DNA from: Aeromonas tecta | GTDB taxonomy: Bacteria; Pseudomonadota; Gammaproteobacteria; Enterobacterales; Aeromonadaceae | Direction of reading: 5' to 3' | DNA length: 64,000 nucleotides | NCBI RefSeq assembly: GCF_000820185.1 | Contig: NZ_CDCA01000037.1 | Span: 160,652-224,651 of the forward strand | Shown: positions 55,653 to 64,000 of the stretch, one piece after another | How positions within the stretch are numbered: the stretch's first letter is position 1 | Layout of the letters: the number at the start of each line of letters is the position of its first letter | The notes under the pieces: model-generated | Seen by the model: the letters and a program-made list of their open reading frames with translations, nothing else | Told to the model about the DNA's origin: nothing | Databases searched by the model: none | Position numbers and translations under genes: made by a program

Positions 55653-56552
55653 ATGTCTAACCCATCCAATTCGGCCGGAGCACGCTTTCGCAGCGCGCTG
55701 GCCAACGAAAAACCCCTGCAGATCGTCGGTACCATCAACGCCTACATGGCGCTGATGGCCGAACGCAGCGGTTTCAAGGCGATCTACCTGTCCGGTGCCG
55801 GGGTGGCGAACGCCTCCTTCGGCCTGCCGGATCTCGGCATGACCTCCATGAATGACGTGCTGATCGATGCCGAGCGCATCACCGCCGCGACCCAGGTACC
55901 GCTGTTGGTGGATATCGACACCGGCTGGGGTGGCGCCTTCAACATCGCCCGCACCATCCGCGCCTTCGAGCGCGGTGGCGTCGCCGCTGTCCACATGGAA
56001 GATCAGGTCGCCCAGAAACGCTGCGGCCACAGACCGAACAAGGCGGTGGTTTCCATTGCCGAGATGGTGGACAGGATCAAGGCCGCGGTGGATGCCCGCA
56101 CCGACGACAACTTCGTCATCATGGCACGCACCGATGCGCTGGCCGTCGAGGGAATTGACTCCGCCCTGGAGCGTGCCGCCGCTTACGTGGCCGCCGGCGC
56201 CGACATGATCTTCGCCGAAGCCGTCACCGCGCTGCCCCAGTACGATCTGTTCAAGCAGGCGGCCGGCGTGCCCATCCTCGCGAACATGACCGAATTTGGC
56301 CAAACCGAGCTGTTTGACAAGGGCCACCTCGCCGATCACGGCGTCGACATGGTGCTCTACCCCTTAAGCGCCGCCCGCGCCGCCAACCAGGCCGCCCTCA
56401 ACGTCTATCAGCAGCTGCGCCACGATGGCCACCAGCGCGCCGTGGTCGACACCATGCAGACCCGGGAGGCGCTGTACGACTTCCTCGGCTACCACCACTA
56501 CGAGCAGACCCTGGATCGCCTCTTCACCGCGGAGAAGAGTGATAAAGCCTGA
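55653..56552 (+). CDS. prpB: 2-methylisocitrate lyase
   Basis: 299 residues. Cleaves 2-methylisocitrate to pyruvate and succinate, last step of the methylcitrate cycle. The ICL/PEPM family signature with the catalytic Cys is in KRCGHRPNK, with DIDTGWGG and MEDQVAQKR supplying metal and substrate ligands. The start at 55653 has AAAGGAG five bases upstream; the ATG five codons earlier overlaps that ribosome site. First gene of prpB-prpC-acnD-prpF. Confidence 0.95.
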   Translation: MSNPSNSAGARFRSALANEKPLQIVGTINAYMALMAERSGFKAIYLSGAGVANASFGLPDLGMTSMNDVLIDAERITAATQVPLLVDIDTGWGGAFNIARTIRAFERGGVAAVHMEDQVAQKRCGHRPNKAVVSIAEMVDRIKAAVDARTDDNFVIMARTDALAVEGIDSALERAAAYVAAGADMIFAEAVTALPQYDLFKQAAGVPILANMTEFGQTELFDKGHLADHGVDMVLYPLSAARAANQAALNVYQQLRHDGHQRAVVDTMQTREALYDFLGYHHYEQTLDRLFTAEKSDKA

Positions 56553-56638
56553 TCCCAATGGAATGACAGACCGCCGGCCGCCCTGCTTGTGACAACGAGG
56601 GCCGCCGGCAGGCTCACACGTATAAGGAAAGACAAGCA

Positions 56639-57802
56639 ATGAGCGCAACTACCGACACCGTCACCCCCGTCTTCAAGCCAAAGAAGTCCGTGGCCCTCTC
56701 CGGCACCGCCGCCGGCAACACCGCCCTGTGCACCGTTGGCCTCTCCGGCAACGATCTGCACTACCGTGGCTATGACATCCTCGATGTCGCCACCACCTGC
56801 GAATTCGAAGAGATCGCCCACCTGCTGGTGCATGGCCACCTGCCCAATATCGCCGAGCTCGCCGCCTACAAGGCCAAACTCAAAGCGCTGCGAGGCCTGC
56901 CCTCCGGCGTCAAGACCGCGCTGGAGCAGCTGCCCCCCTCCGCCCATCCGATGGATGTGATGCGCACCGCCGTCTCGGTATTGGGCTGCGTCTCACCGGA
57001 GAAGGACGATCACAACCACCCCGGCGCCCGCGACATCGCCGACAAGCTGATGGCGAGCCTCGGCTCTGTGCTGCTCTACTGGTACCACTTCAGCCACAAC
57101 GGTAAGCGCATCGAAGTCGAGACCGACGATGACTCCATCGGCGGCCACTTCCTGCACCTGCTGCACGGTGAGAAGCCACGCGCCTCCTGGGTGCGTGCCA
57201 TGCACACCTCGCTCATCCTCTATGCCGAACACGAGTTCAACGCCTCCACCTTCACCGGGCGCGTCATCGCCGGCACCGGCTCCGACATGTACTCCTGTAT
57301 CACCGGCGCTATCGGCGCGCTGCGCGGGCCCAAGCATGGCGGCGCCAACGAGGTGGCCTTCGAGATCCAGAAGCGCTACGAGAACCCGGATGAAGCCGAG
57401 GCTGACATCCGCGCCCGGGTCGAGAAGAAGGAAGTGGTCATCGGCTTCGGTCACCCGGTCTATACCGTCTCCGATCCGCGCAATCATGTGATCAAGGAGG
57501 TCGCCCGCGAGCTCTCTGCCGAGCAGCACAACGCCAAGATGTTCAACATCGCCGAGCGGCTGGAGTCCACCATGTGGGAGATCAAGAAGATGTTCCCGAA
57601 CCTGGACTGGTTCAGCGCCGTCAGCTACCACATGATGGGGGTGCCCACCGCCATGTTCACCCCGCTGTTCGTCATCGCCCGCACCTCCGGCTGGTCGGCC
57701 CATGTCATCGAGCAGCGCATCGACGGCAAGATCATCCGCCCGAGCGCCAACTACGTCGGCCCGGAAGATCTGATGTTTGTCCCGCTCAAGGATCGCAAGT
57801 GA
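56639..57802 (+). CDS. prpC: 2-methylcitrate synthase
   Basis: 387 residues. Condenses propionyl-CoA with oxaloacetate. Citrate-synthase-fold motifs: [12 protein letters not shown], the substrate His in the GGANEVAF neighbourhood (GPKHGGANE), GFGHPVY, and the catalytic Asp region near the C-terminus ([17 protein letters not shown]). AAGGAAA precedes the start. Its TGA shares a base with the ATG of a 49-codon acnD-like fragment. Confidence 0.95.
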   Translation: MSATTDTVTPVFKPKKSVALSGTAAGNTALCTVGLSGNDLHYRGYDILDVATTCEFEEIAHLLVHGHLPNIAELAAYKAKLKALRGLPSGVKTALEQLPPSAHPMDVMRTAVSVLGCVSPEKDDHNHPGARDIADKLMASLGSVLLYWYHFSHNGKRIEVETDDDSIGGHFLHLLHGEKPRASWVRAMHTSLILYAEHEFNASTFTGRVIAGTGSDMYSCITGAIGALRGPKHGGANEVAFEIQKRYENPDEAEADIRARVEKKEVVIGFGHPVYTVSDPRNHVIKEVARELSAEQHNAKMFNIAERLESTMWEIKKMFPNLDWFSAVSYHMMGVPTAMFTPLFVIARTSGWSAHVIEQRIDGKIIRPSANYVGPEDLMFVPLKDRK

Positions 57803-57951
57803 TGAACAGCCAATACCGTAAACCCCTGCCCGGCACGGCGCTTGACTACTTCGACGCTCGTGCCGCCGTCGACGCCATCGCGCCCGGTGCCTGGGACAGG
57901 CTCTCCTACACGGCCCGCGTGCACACCGAGAAGAATCAGGAGCGCAAGTGA
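57802..57951 (+). pseudogene. 49-codon fragment copying the N-terminus of AcnD
   Basis: Starts inside the prpC stop (TGATG), and its own stop TGA overlaps the acnD ATG in the same way. The peptide [17 protein letters not shown] aligns with MINAQYRKPLPGTSLDYF of AcnD, and similarity continues to RLSYTARVH. After that it ends in KNQERK. Nucleotide differences between the two copies are mostly at third codon positions. It therefore looks like the remnant of a diverged acnD allele rather than a fresh duplication; a role as coupled leader peptide is also possible. Confidence 0.8.
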
Positions 57952-60569
57952 TGATAAACGCTCAATACCGCAAGCCGCTGCCCGGCACTTCGCTGGATTA
58001 CTTCGACGCCCGCGCGGCGGTTGAGGCCATCCAGCCCGGCGCCTGGAACAGGCTCTCCTACACGGCCCGGGTGCATGCCGAGAATCTGGTGCGCAAGTGC
58101 GATCCGGCCATCCTCGCTGAATGCCTCGGCCAGATAGTCCATGGCAAGCGTGAGCGCGACTTCCCCTGGTTCCCGGCGCGGGTGGTGTGCCACGACATCC
58201 TAGGCCAGACCGCCCTGGTGGACCTGGCGGGGCTGCGCGATGCCATCGCCGATCAGGGCGGTGACCCCGCCCAGGTCAACCCTGTGGTGCCGGTGCAGCT
58301 TATCGTCGATCACTCGCTCGCCGTGGAGTGTGGCGGCTTTGATCCCCAGGCGTTCGAGAAGAACCGCGCCATCGAGGATCGCCGCAACGAGGATCGCTTC
58401 CACTTCATCAACTGGACCAAGCAGGCGTTCAAGAACATCGAGGTGATCCAGCCGGGCAACGGCATCATGCACCAGATCAACCTGGAGAAGATGTCACCGG
58501 TCATTCACAATGACCGTGGCCTCGCCTACCCGGACACCTGCGTCGGCACCGACAGCCACACCCCTCACGTTGACGCCCTGGGTGTCATCGCCGTGGGCGT
58601 GGGCGGCCTCGAAGCCGAGAACGTGATGCTGGGGCGCGCCTCCTGGATGAGGCTGCCGGAGATCGTCGGCGTCGAGCTCAGTGGCAGGCCGCAATCCGGT
58701 ATCACCGCCACCGACGTGGTGCTCTCCTTGACCGAGTTCCTGCGCCAGCAGAAGGTGGTCGGTGCCTATCTGGAGTTTCGCGGCGAAGGCGCCGCCGCCC
58801 TGACGCTGGGCGATCGCGCCACCATCTCCAACATGGCGCCGGAATATGGCGCTACCGCGGCCATGTTCTTCATCGATCAGCAGACCATCGACTACCTTCG
58901 CCTGACCGGTCGTGACGACAGCCAAGTCAAGCTGGTGGAAACCTACGCCAAGGAGGCCGGTCTCTGGGCCGACGCCCTGGCTGGTGCCCAATACGAGCGG
59001 GTGCTGCACTTTGATTTATCGACTGTGGTGCGCACCCTGGCGGGGCCTTCCAACCCACATCGCCGCCTGCCTGTGGCCGAGCTGGCCTCCCGCGGTATCG
59101 CCGTGGATCTGGACAAGGCCCGTGCCCAGGAGGCCGATGGCCTGCTGCCGGATGGCGCCGTCATCATCGCCGCCATCACCAGCTGTACCAACACCAGCAA
59201 CCCGCGCAACGTGATTGCCGCAGGCTTGCTGGCCCGCAACGCGAACAGGCTCGGCCTGACGCGCAAGCCCTGGGTGAAATCCTCCCTGGCGCCGGGCTCC
59301 AAGACAGTGGCGCTGTACCTGAAAGACGCCGGCCTCGACGCGGAGCTGGAGCAACTTGGCTTCGGCATAGTGGCGTTCGCCTGCACCACCTGCAACGGCA
59401 TGTCCGGTGCGCTGGATCCCATCATCCAGCAGGAGATCATCGACCGGGATCTGTACGCCACCGCGGTGCTGTCGGGCAACCGCAACTTCGACGGTCGCAT
59501 CCACCCCTATGCCAAGCAGGCGTTCCTGGCCTCCCCGCCGCTGGTGGTGGCCTACGCCATCGCCGGCACCATCCGCTTTGACATCGAGAAGGATGTGTTG
59601 GCGGTGGTAGACGGGCGCGAAATCCGCCTCAAGGACATCTGGCCATCGGATGAAGAGATCGACGCCGTGGTCAAGGCCTCTGTCAAGCCCTCTCAATTCC
59701 GTCAGGTCTATATCCCTATGTTCACCATCGAGGAAGACCAGGGTCCGAAGGTGGCACCACTGTATGACTGGCGCCCACAGAGCACCTATATCCGCCGCCC
59801 CCCCTACTGGGAAGGCGCCCTGGCCGGTGAGCGTACCCTCAAGGGCATGAGGCCGCTGGCGGTGTTGCCTGACAACATCACCACCGACCATCTGTCGCCG
59901 TCCAACGCCATCATGATGAACAGCGCGGCGGGGGAGTACCTGCACAAGATGGGCCTGCCGGAGGAGGACTTCAACTCCTACGCGACGCACCGCGGCGATC
60001 ACCTGACCGCCCAGCGCGCCACCTTCGCGAACCCGCAGTTGGTGAACGAGATGGCGGTGGTCAACGGGGCGGTGAAGAAGGGCTCCCTCGCCCGTGTCGA
60101 GCCGGAAGGCCGGGTCATGCGGATGTGGGAGGCTATCGAGACCTACATGGAGCGCAAGCAACCGCTGATCATCGTCGCGGGCGCCGACTACGGTCAGGGC
60201 TCGTCCCGTGACTGGGCGGCCAAGGGCGTGCGGCTGGCCGGGGTGGAGGTGATCGCGGCGGAAGGCTTCGAGCGCATTCACCGCACCAACCTGATCGGCA
60301 TGGGCGTGCTGCCCCTGGAGTTCAAGCCGGGCACCACCCGCCTGACCCTTGGGCTGGATGGCACAGAGACCTACGATGTGGTGGGGGAGCGCAAGCCGCG
60401 TACCGATCTCGCGCTCGTGATTACTCGTCGCAACGGTGAAGTGGTCGAGGTGCCCATGACCTGCCGTCTCGACACCGCCGAGGAGGTCTCGGTCTACGAG
60501 GCAGGTGGCGTGCTGCAACGCTTCGCCCAGGACTTCCTGGAGTCAACGGCGCACCAGGCCGCCAGCTAA
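57951..60569 (+). CDS. acnD: Fe/S-dependent 2-methylisocitrate (2-methylcitrate) dehydratase AcnD
   Basis: 872 residues, aconitase superfamily. With PrpF it replaces PrpD and dehydrates 2-methylcitrate. 4Fe-4S ligands are visible in ITSCTNTSNPRN and FACTTCNGMSG; other aconitase marks are VGTDSHTPHVDALGV, GSKTVALYL and the C-terminal swivel-domain GADYGQGSSRDWAAKGVRL (split here only by reading). The ATG at 57951 has AGGAG eight bases upstream; a GTG at 57948 is an alternative giving one more residue. Confidence 0.95.
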   Translation: MINAQYRKPLPGTSLDYFDARAAVEAIQPGAWNRLSYTARVHAENLVRKCDPAILAECLGQIVHGKRERDFPWFPARVVCHDILGQTALVDLAGLRDAIADQGGDPAQVNPVVPVQLIVDHSLAVECGGFDPQAFEKNRAIEDRRNEDRFHFINWTKQAFKNIEVIQPGNGIMHQINLEKMSPVIHNDRGLAYPDTCVGTDSHTPHVDALGVIAVGVGGLEAENVMLGRASWMRLPEIVGVELSGRPQSGITATDVVLSLTEFLRQQKVVGAYLEFRGEGAAALTLGDRATISNMAPEYGATAAMFFIDQQTIDYLRLTGRDDSQVKLVETYAKEAGLWADALAGAQYERVLHFDLSTVVRTLAGPSNPHRRLPVAELASRGIAVDLDKARAQEADGLLPDGAVIIAAITSCTNTSNPRNVIAAGLLARNANRLGLTRKPWVKSSLAPGSKTVALYLKDAGLDAELEQLGFGIVAFACTTCNGMSGALDPIIQQEIIDRDLYATAVLSGNRNFDGRIHPYAKQAFLASPPLVVAYAIAGTIRFDIEKDVLAVVDGREIRLKDIWPSDEEIDAVVKASVKPSQFRQVYIPMFTIEEDQGPKVAPLYDWRPQSTYIRRPPYWEGALAGERTLKGMRPLAVLPDNITTDHLSPSNAIMMNSAAGEYLHKMGLPEEDFNSYATHRGDHLTAQRATFANPQLVNEMAVVNGAVKKGSLARVEPEGRVMRMWEAIETYMERKQPLIIVAGADYGQGSSRDWAAKGVRLAGVEVIAAEGFERIHRTNLIGMGVLPLEFKPGTTRLTLGLDGTETYDVVGERKPRTDLALVITRRNGEVVEVPMTCRLDTAEEVSVYEAGGVLQRFAQDFLESTAHQAAS

Positions 60570-60582
60570 TATCGGGCCAGGT

Positions 60583-60674
60583 ACCCTCTCCCAGTGGGAG
60601 AGGGTTGGGGAGGGAAAATACGGCGCTCTCCCCTCTTTTGATCTTCGGGCTCATTCTCCCCAAAGGAGAAGGGT
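60583..60674. repeat. REP-like palindromic element between acnD and prpF
   Basis: A perfect 10-bp hairpin ACCCTCTCCC-AGT-GGGAGAGGGT (60583-60605) is followed by TTGGGGAGGG, a CTCTCCCCTC stretch and a second stem (TTCTCC...GGAGAA). This C/T and G/A-rich layout is typical of dispersed gammaproteobacterial palindromic repeats. It sits inside the operon and could set mRNA stability. Confidence 0.65.
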
Positions 60675-60699
60675 CTATCACCCATTTCAGGACGATTCT

Positions 60700-61887
60700 A
60701 TGGCCCACCAACCCCAAGTGAAAATCCCGGCCACCTATCTGCGCGGCGGAACCAGCAAGGGTGTATTTTTCCGTCTGCAAGACCTGCCAGCGCGCTGCCA
60801 GGTACCGGGCCCAACCCGCGACCAGTTCTTCATGCGGGTGATCGGCAGCCCGGACCCCTACAGCGCCCATATCGACGGCATGGGGGGCGCCACCTCTTCG
60901 ACCTCCAAGTGCGTGATCCTCTCTAAAAGCAGCCAGCCCGATCACGACGTGGACTACCTCTACGGCCAGATTGCCATCGACAAGGCGTTCGTCGACTGGA
61001 GCGGCAACTGCGGCAACCTCTCCACCGGCGCCGGCGCCTTCGCCATCCACGCCGGCCTGGTAGACGCAGCTCGCATCCCGGATAACGGCACCTGCGTGGT
61101 GCGGATCTGGCAGGCCAACATCGGTAAGACCATCATCGCCCACGTGCCGGTGACCAACGGTCAGGTGCAGGAGACCGGCGACTTCGAGCTGGACGGGGTG
61201 ACCTTCCCCGCCGCCGAGATCGTGCTGGAATTTCTCGACCCCTCAGATGACGGTGAAGACGGCGGCGCCCTCTTCCCCACCGGCAATTTGATAGATGAGC
61301 TGGAAGTCCCCGGCATCGGTGTGCTGAAGGCCACCATGATTACCGCCGGCATCCCTACTGTGTTCGTCAACGCCGAAGATATTGGCTATGAAGGCACCGA
61401 GCTACGCGAGGCGATCAACACAGATCCCGAGACGCTGGCCCGCTTCGAGGCGATCCGCATCGCCGGCGCCCTGCGCATGGGGCTCATCAAGACGGCGGCA
61501 GAGGCGGCCACCCGCCAGCACACCCCCAAGGTGGCCTTCGTGGCCAAGCCGAAGGATTACCTCAGTGCCAGTGGCAAACAGGTGAAGGCAGGGGACGTCG
61601 ATCTGCTGGTGAGGGCGCTCTCCATGGGCAAGCTGCACCACGCCATGATGGGCACCTGCGCGGTGGCCATCGGCACGGCCGCGGCCATCCCGGGCACCTT
61701 GGTGAACGCGGCCGCCGGTGGTGGCGAGCGCGAGGCAGTGCGCTTCGGTCATCCCTCAGGCACCCTGCGGGTGGGTGCAGAGGCGCGGCAACTGGATGGG
61801 GAGTGGACCGTCACCAAGGCGGTGATGTCGCGCTCCGCCCGCATCCTGATGGAAGGCTGGGTACGGGTGCCGGGAGACACCTTCTAG
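60700..61887 (+). CDS. prpF: 2-methylaconitate cis-trans isomerase PrpF
   Basis: 395 residues, diaminopimelate-epimerase-like fold. Isomerises 2-methylaconitate so that the AcnD product can continue in the methylcitrate cycle. Marks: KIPATYLRGGTSKGVFF, DGMGGATSSTSKC, and SGNCGNLSTGAGAFA. The start at 60700 follows AGGA by seven bases; the frame running back to 60505 is within acnD and the repeat and is not part of the gene. Last gene of the operon, followed by a strong terminator. Confidence 0.94.
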   Translation: MAHQPQVKIPATYLRGGTSKGVFFRLQDLPARCQVPGPTRDQFFMRVIGSPDPYSAHIDGMGGATSSTSKCVILSKSSQPDHDVDYLYGQIAIDKAFVDWSGNCGNLSTGAGAFAIHAGLVDAARIPDNGTCVVRIWQANIGKTIIAHVPVTNGQVQETGDFELDGVTFPAAEIVLEFLDPSDDGEDGGALFPTGNLIDELEVPGIGVLKATMITAGIPTVFVNAEDIGYEGTELREAINTDPETLARFEAIRIAGALRMGLIKTAAEAATRQHTPKVAFVAKPKDYLSASGKQVKAGDVDLLVRALSMGKLHHAMMGTCAVAIGTAAAIPGTLVNAAAGGGEREAVRFGHPSGTLRVGAEARQLDGEWTVTKAVMSRSARILMEGWVRVPGDTF

Positions 61888-61917
61888 CCCGGCGGGGCCC
61901 TTTCGAGCCATATGAAA

Positions 61918-61948
61918 AGAGCCAAGGCGACTACCTTGGCTCTTTTTT
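61918..61948 (+). terminator. Terminator of the prp operon
   Basis: AGAGCCAAGG / CCTTGGCTCT stem with a six-base loop and a following T run, 30 bases after the prpF stop. Confidence 0.92.
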
Positions 61949-61978
61949 ACACTATATTCCGCTACTCCAGCCCACTTA

Positions 61979-62233
61979 TCATTGCGGTCTGGGCACACAT
62001 TCCACTTGGCGTGGGATATTCCGCTTGGCGTCGCCGCCGACCAGCTTCTTCACCTGACTGTCCGGGCAGCGGCCATCATCCACATAGACCTGCTTGCCAT
62101 AAGGGATGGCTCCCGGCGGCGGATCCTGCGGCAGATACGAGATGGGGGCTGGGACAAGGGTGGCGCAACCCGACACCAGGCTCGTCATCAACAGTCCCGC
62201 CAGCCTTCCCGCACTCTTCCATCGAACAACCAT
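61979..62233 (-). CDS. Small lipoprotein
   Basis: 84 residues. Signal peptide with lipobox (GLLMTSLVSGC, Cys about 22), then a short mature part with IPYGKQVYVDDGRCPDSQVKKLVGGD and a closing PRQVECVPRP; two cysteines besides the lipid Cys. The VYVDDGxCPxxQVK pattern recurs in small uncharacterised proteobacterial lipoproteins (DUF6719-like, tentative). The start at 62233 is set by GGGAG six bases upstream and by the signal peptide; the same frame runs without a stop into transposase remnants, so automated calls could extend it wrongly to 62416. Confidence 0.75.
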   Translation of the reverse strand: MVVRWKSAGRLAGLLMTSLVSGCATLVPAPISYLPQDPPPGAIPYGKQVYVDDGRCPDSQVKKLVGGDAKRNIPRQVECVPRPQ

Positions 62234-62578
62234 TGGCCACTCCCTCAGTGTGATCCAGGCACTGCGCCAACTCCGGAGCACCACGACTGCTACGTGCTCG
62301 GCCACTTCCCGCTCGCTCCACCCCTGCGCCTGCTCTGCATCCACTTTCAGGACCAGGTGATAGTGGTTGATCATCACCGCATAGGTGCAGATACCGATGG
62401 CAAAAATCCGCGACAAACAACTGGCCCAGCTTGTCTACCACCCACTGGCGACGAGCTCGTAGCTCTGGCCCGAGTAAGCATCTTCCCCGCACAGGAAGGC
62501 CCGCCGCACACAGCGGCTGACCACATGGTAGTAAGGCGTATCCTGCAGACTGATTTGACGTGAACGGGCAATGGTCAT
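62234..62578 (-). pseudogene. Broken REP-associated tyrosine (Y1) transposase
   Basis: Reading from an ATG at 62578, MTIARSRQISLQDTPYYHV VSRCVRRAF is the start of RAYT/Y1 transposases (space inserted only to break the run). It then hits a stop; the similarity resumes in a second frame (RRQWVVDKLGQLF) and a third frame (FAIGICTYAVMINHYHLVL, with the HUH-type HYH). Two frameshifts and loss of everything after QGWSEREVAE leave about a third of the normal protein. RAYTs are thought to spread REP sequences; REP-like hairpins are present nearby. Confidence 0.85.
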
Positions 62579-62711
62579 GGCAAGTTACTCGGCAGTGATG
62601 CCTCAAGCCAAGCAAACCGCTATATTCCTGTCAAAATGGTGGGTGTCCCAGAATTTTGGCGGATGGGAGTCTGCTTGAACGACCCGCTTGCCAGCATAGC
62701 TGGTGGACAAT
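62579..62711. other. Upstream region of the dead transposase
   Basis: 133 bases holding no gene. TGTCAAAATGGTGGGTGTCCC (two parts, 62632-62652) resembles the sequence often found just before RAYT genes in related bacteria. Confidence 0.35.
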
Positions 62712-62742
62712 ATAAAACACCGGCTAAAGGCCGGTGTTTTAT
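62712..62742. terminator. Bidirectional hairpin terminator
   Basis: A perfect 13-bp stem ATAAAACACCGGC / GCCGGTGTTTTAT. Placed to stop transcription from the immunity/toxin side as well as from the transposase side. Confidence 0.75.
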
Positions 62743-62766
62743 GATAAGCAGATTTTCGCAAATGCC

Positions 62767-62786
62767 CGATTACGCTTCGCTAATCG
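62767..62786. repeat. REP-like imperfect palindrome
   Basis: CGATTACGCTTCGCTAATCG, with CGATTA/TAATCG arms, followed by AGCCTACGGGCT. This is a widespread short palindrome of the kind linked to RAYTs and often seen beside toxin-immunity islands. The rest of 62787-62915 is AT-rich with no gene. Confidence 0.55.
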
Positions 62787-62915
62787 AGCCTACGGGCTAA
62801 TAAAGCATGGTTTGATTTGCGGTAAATAGTGATGATGTTAATATCAAATTAAGGGTGAGACCGGTAATGGCCTTGCCTTGTTAGATCAATTACGCTGAAT
62901 AAATCGAGGCTGTAT

Positions 62916-63290
62916 CTATGTACCTTTTTTTGGTATTTTATCAATTAAACTATTTATTTTTAATGCGTGTTCCGGATGCAGATTTAAGAATCGTTCACAT
63001 GCAAGATGCACGTAGTGATAGCAGGTTTCTTCGCTAACAATAACTGCTTTGGCTTCAGAAGGTGGATAGCCAACGGCAAATTCAACCCCTTCAAAATGCT
63101 CACTTTCATCATAACTATTCATATCTGGAAAGTTACAATAAGCGCCATCTGTATTAAAACCATGTCTTTTCACTATGTGCTCAATAACATCTAAGAAATT
63201 TCGACCAGAAAACATGGCATTGAAATATCCTATAATAACTTCATCTAAACCAGCGTACACATCTGACATTTCAAATAGGTTTTTATTCAT
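62916..63290 (-). CDS. Candidate immunity protein for the adjacent CdiA-type toxin
   Basis: 124 residues, AT-rich and unlike the high-GC neighbours, acidic, no signal peptide. Segments DGAYCNFPDMNSYD, EGVEFAVGYPP and VIVSEETCYHYVHLACERFL look like small cytosolic CdiI-type immunity proteins, but the identification rests mainly on position directly after the toxin 3' end (18 bases from its natural stop) on the same strand. GGGAG five bases before the ATG. Low GC is the rule for toxin-immunity cassettes and signals transfer. Confidence 0.65.
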   Translation of the reverse strand: MNKNLFEMSDVYAGLDEVIIGYFNAMFSGRNFLDVIEHIVKRHGFNTDGAYCNFPDMNSYDESEHFEGVEFAVGYPPSEAKAVIVSEETCYHYVHLACERFLNLHPEHALKINSLIDKIPKKGT

Positions 63291-63308
63291 ATCGGCTCCC
63301 GAAATAAA

Positions 63309-64000
63309 TCAATTAGGGTGATAATTTCTTACAGTTCCAGTTGATTTGTCAACATATATCCTGAAACTAATCCCATCGACACTAACATTAACGGCACCAT
63401 TAGGACTGTTTAGTGCATCTTTATAGCCCTTAGCTGCAGCCTGTTGCCCAAGCTCCAACATTTTCTGATCATTAAATATTTAAGGGTCATAGATAGTTTT
63501 TGTTTCAGGCGTTACTTTGTACTCCCCTGTAAGATTCCCAGCACGGTCTTTAGTCAGGATTAAATACCTCACCTCAGTGATGCCATTCACTCCCGTAGGC
63601 GTTTCGCTGACAATCTTTACATTGTATTCTTTTGCGGCATCATAAAATACATTCGCATTGTGTCCGCCAGAAATACCTGATTTCTGTGTAAATCCATCTA
63701 CAGTAGCCAGATGCTTTGGCTGATCAATACGAAAGCTAATACCATCGGGATAAGTTACCATCACCGGTTTACCTACCGCCGGTAACAATGTTTCTCCCCC
63801 CTCCTTCACCAACTTGGCCGTGACTTTCTCAGTCAGCAGCGCACCGCCTTTGATTGCACCTGCGCCCCCAGCGACCAGCGAAGCCCCCTCGACCAGCAGT
63901 TTGCCATACTCCATACCCGCATTAAACGAGCCGCTGGCACCAGCCTTCTGATACTCAGCCTCTGCAGCTTCAATACGGGCCAGATAACTCTGCTTTATTG
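63309..64000 (-). pseudogene. 3' end of a CdiA/haemagglutinin-type toxin, interrupted by a stop codon
   Basis: Open to the window's right edge, so only the C-terminus is seen. The first part (YLARIEAAEAEYQKAGAS, EYGKLLVEGASLVAGGAG) is the Ala/Gly-rich pretoxin region of contact-dependent inhibition proteins; the toxin part contains DGISFRIDQPKHL, KSGISGGHNANVF and GEYKVTPETKTIYDP. A TAA at 63480-63482 ends the frame there, but the same frame continues for 56 more codons (IFNDQKMLELGQQAAAKGY to TGTVRNYHPN) to a TGA at 63309, and that tail fits the family. AAA to TAA is the likely change. The nuclease (possibly EndoU-like) would lose its end unless the stop is read through. Confidence 0.8.

Noticed and set aside
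59016-60518. 500-codon ORF opposite acnD
   Set aside because: Antisense shadow with the usual His/Gly/Val-rich composition.
61979-62416. 145-residue protein joining transposase remnant and lipoprotein
   Set aside because: The N-terminal 60 codons are a third-frame fragment of a RAYT; the lipoprotein has its own ribosome site and signal peptide at 62233.

Overview
This window most likely comes from an Aeromonas chromosome or that of a close gammaproteobacterial relative. That is an inference from content and order: suhB, motY divergent from rnt, a DeaD helicase, ydiJ with a menI-type thioesterase, nagD near asnB, the AcnD/PrpF form of the methylcitrate pathway, and high-GC coding sequence with good Shine-Dalgarno sites. 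No rRNA, tRNA, CRISPR array, prophage or intact insertion sequence was recognised.

Layout. 0-12 kb is housekeeping: suhB (cut at the left edge), motY, rnt, a Na+/H+ antiporter-family protein, deaD, a ydiJ/GNAT-like/menI-like operon and a CDF-type transporter. 12-16.5 kb holds a secreted MliC-like protein, a TerC-CBS-CorC membrane protein and nemA. 16.7-20.6 kb is a tight six-gene cassette ending in a P1B-type ATPase. Three of its genes carry HMA-like domains without CxxC, and three encode small glycine-rich or single-helix proteins. 20.8-26.6 kb has an adenine deaminase, nagD, a cupin, asnB, a secreted thioredoxin-like protein and a GST. 26.7-30.7 kb is the tyrosine/homogentisate operon (hppD, hmgA, fahA, maiA). 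31-38 kb has a HAD phosphatase, a pseudouridine synthase, an NMT1-type sensor fused to GGDEF, an Aer-like receptor, an acyl-CoA synthetase and a small serine hydrolase.

38-55 kb is an accessory-looking catabolic region. An AraC regulator faces an MMPL exporter, a YCF48-like protein, DUF1329 and DUF1302. Next to it, eight minus-strand genes encode a 3-oxoacid CoA-transferase (two subunits), a YeiH exporter, a DsbA-Rieske fusion, an MFS transporter, a BKACE enzyme, a TauD-type dioxygenase and a quinone oxidoreductase. The divergent prpB-prpC-acnD-prpF operon (55.6-61.9 kb) would burn propionyl-CoA. BKACE plus CoA-transferase is a coherent pair, because BKACE releases acetoacetate that the transferase can activate. 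The right end is mobile or decayed: a lipoprotein, a frameshifted REP-associated transposase, REP-like hairpins, a candidate immunity gene and the 3' end of a CdiA/haemagglutinin-type toxin gene broken by a stop codon.

Best leads: the HMA/P-ATPase cassette; the DsbA-Rieske fusion; two short intercistronic ORFs that copy the N-terminus of the gene after them (acnD and the CoA-transferase B subunit); the nonsense codon in the toxin beside an intact immunity candidate; a 28-bp motif shared by two catabolic promoter regions; and a MerR/LiuR-like 16-bp palindrome upstream of prpB.
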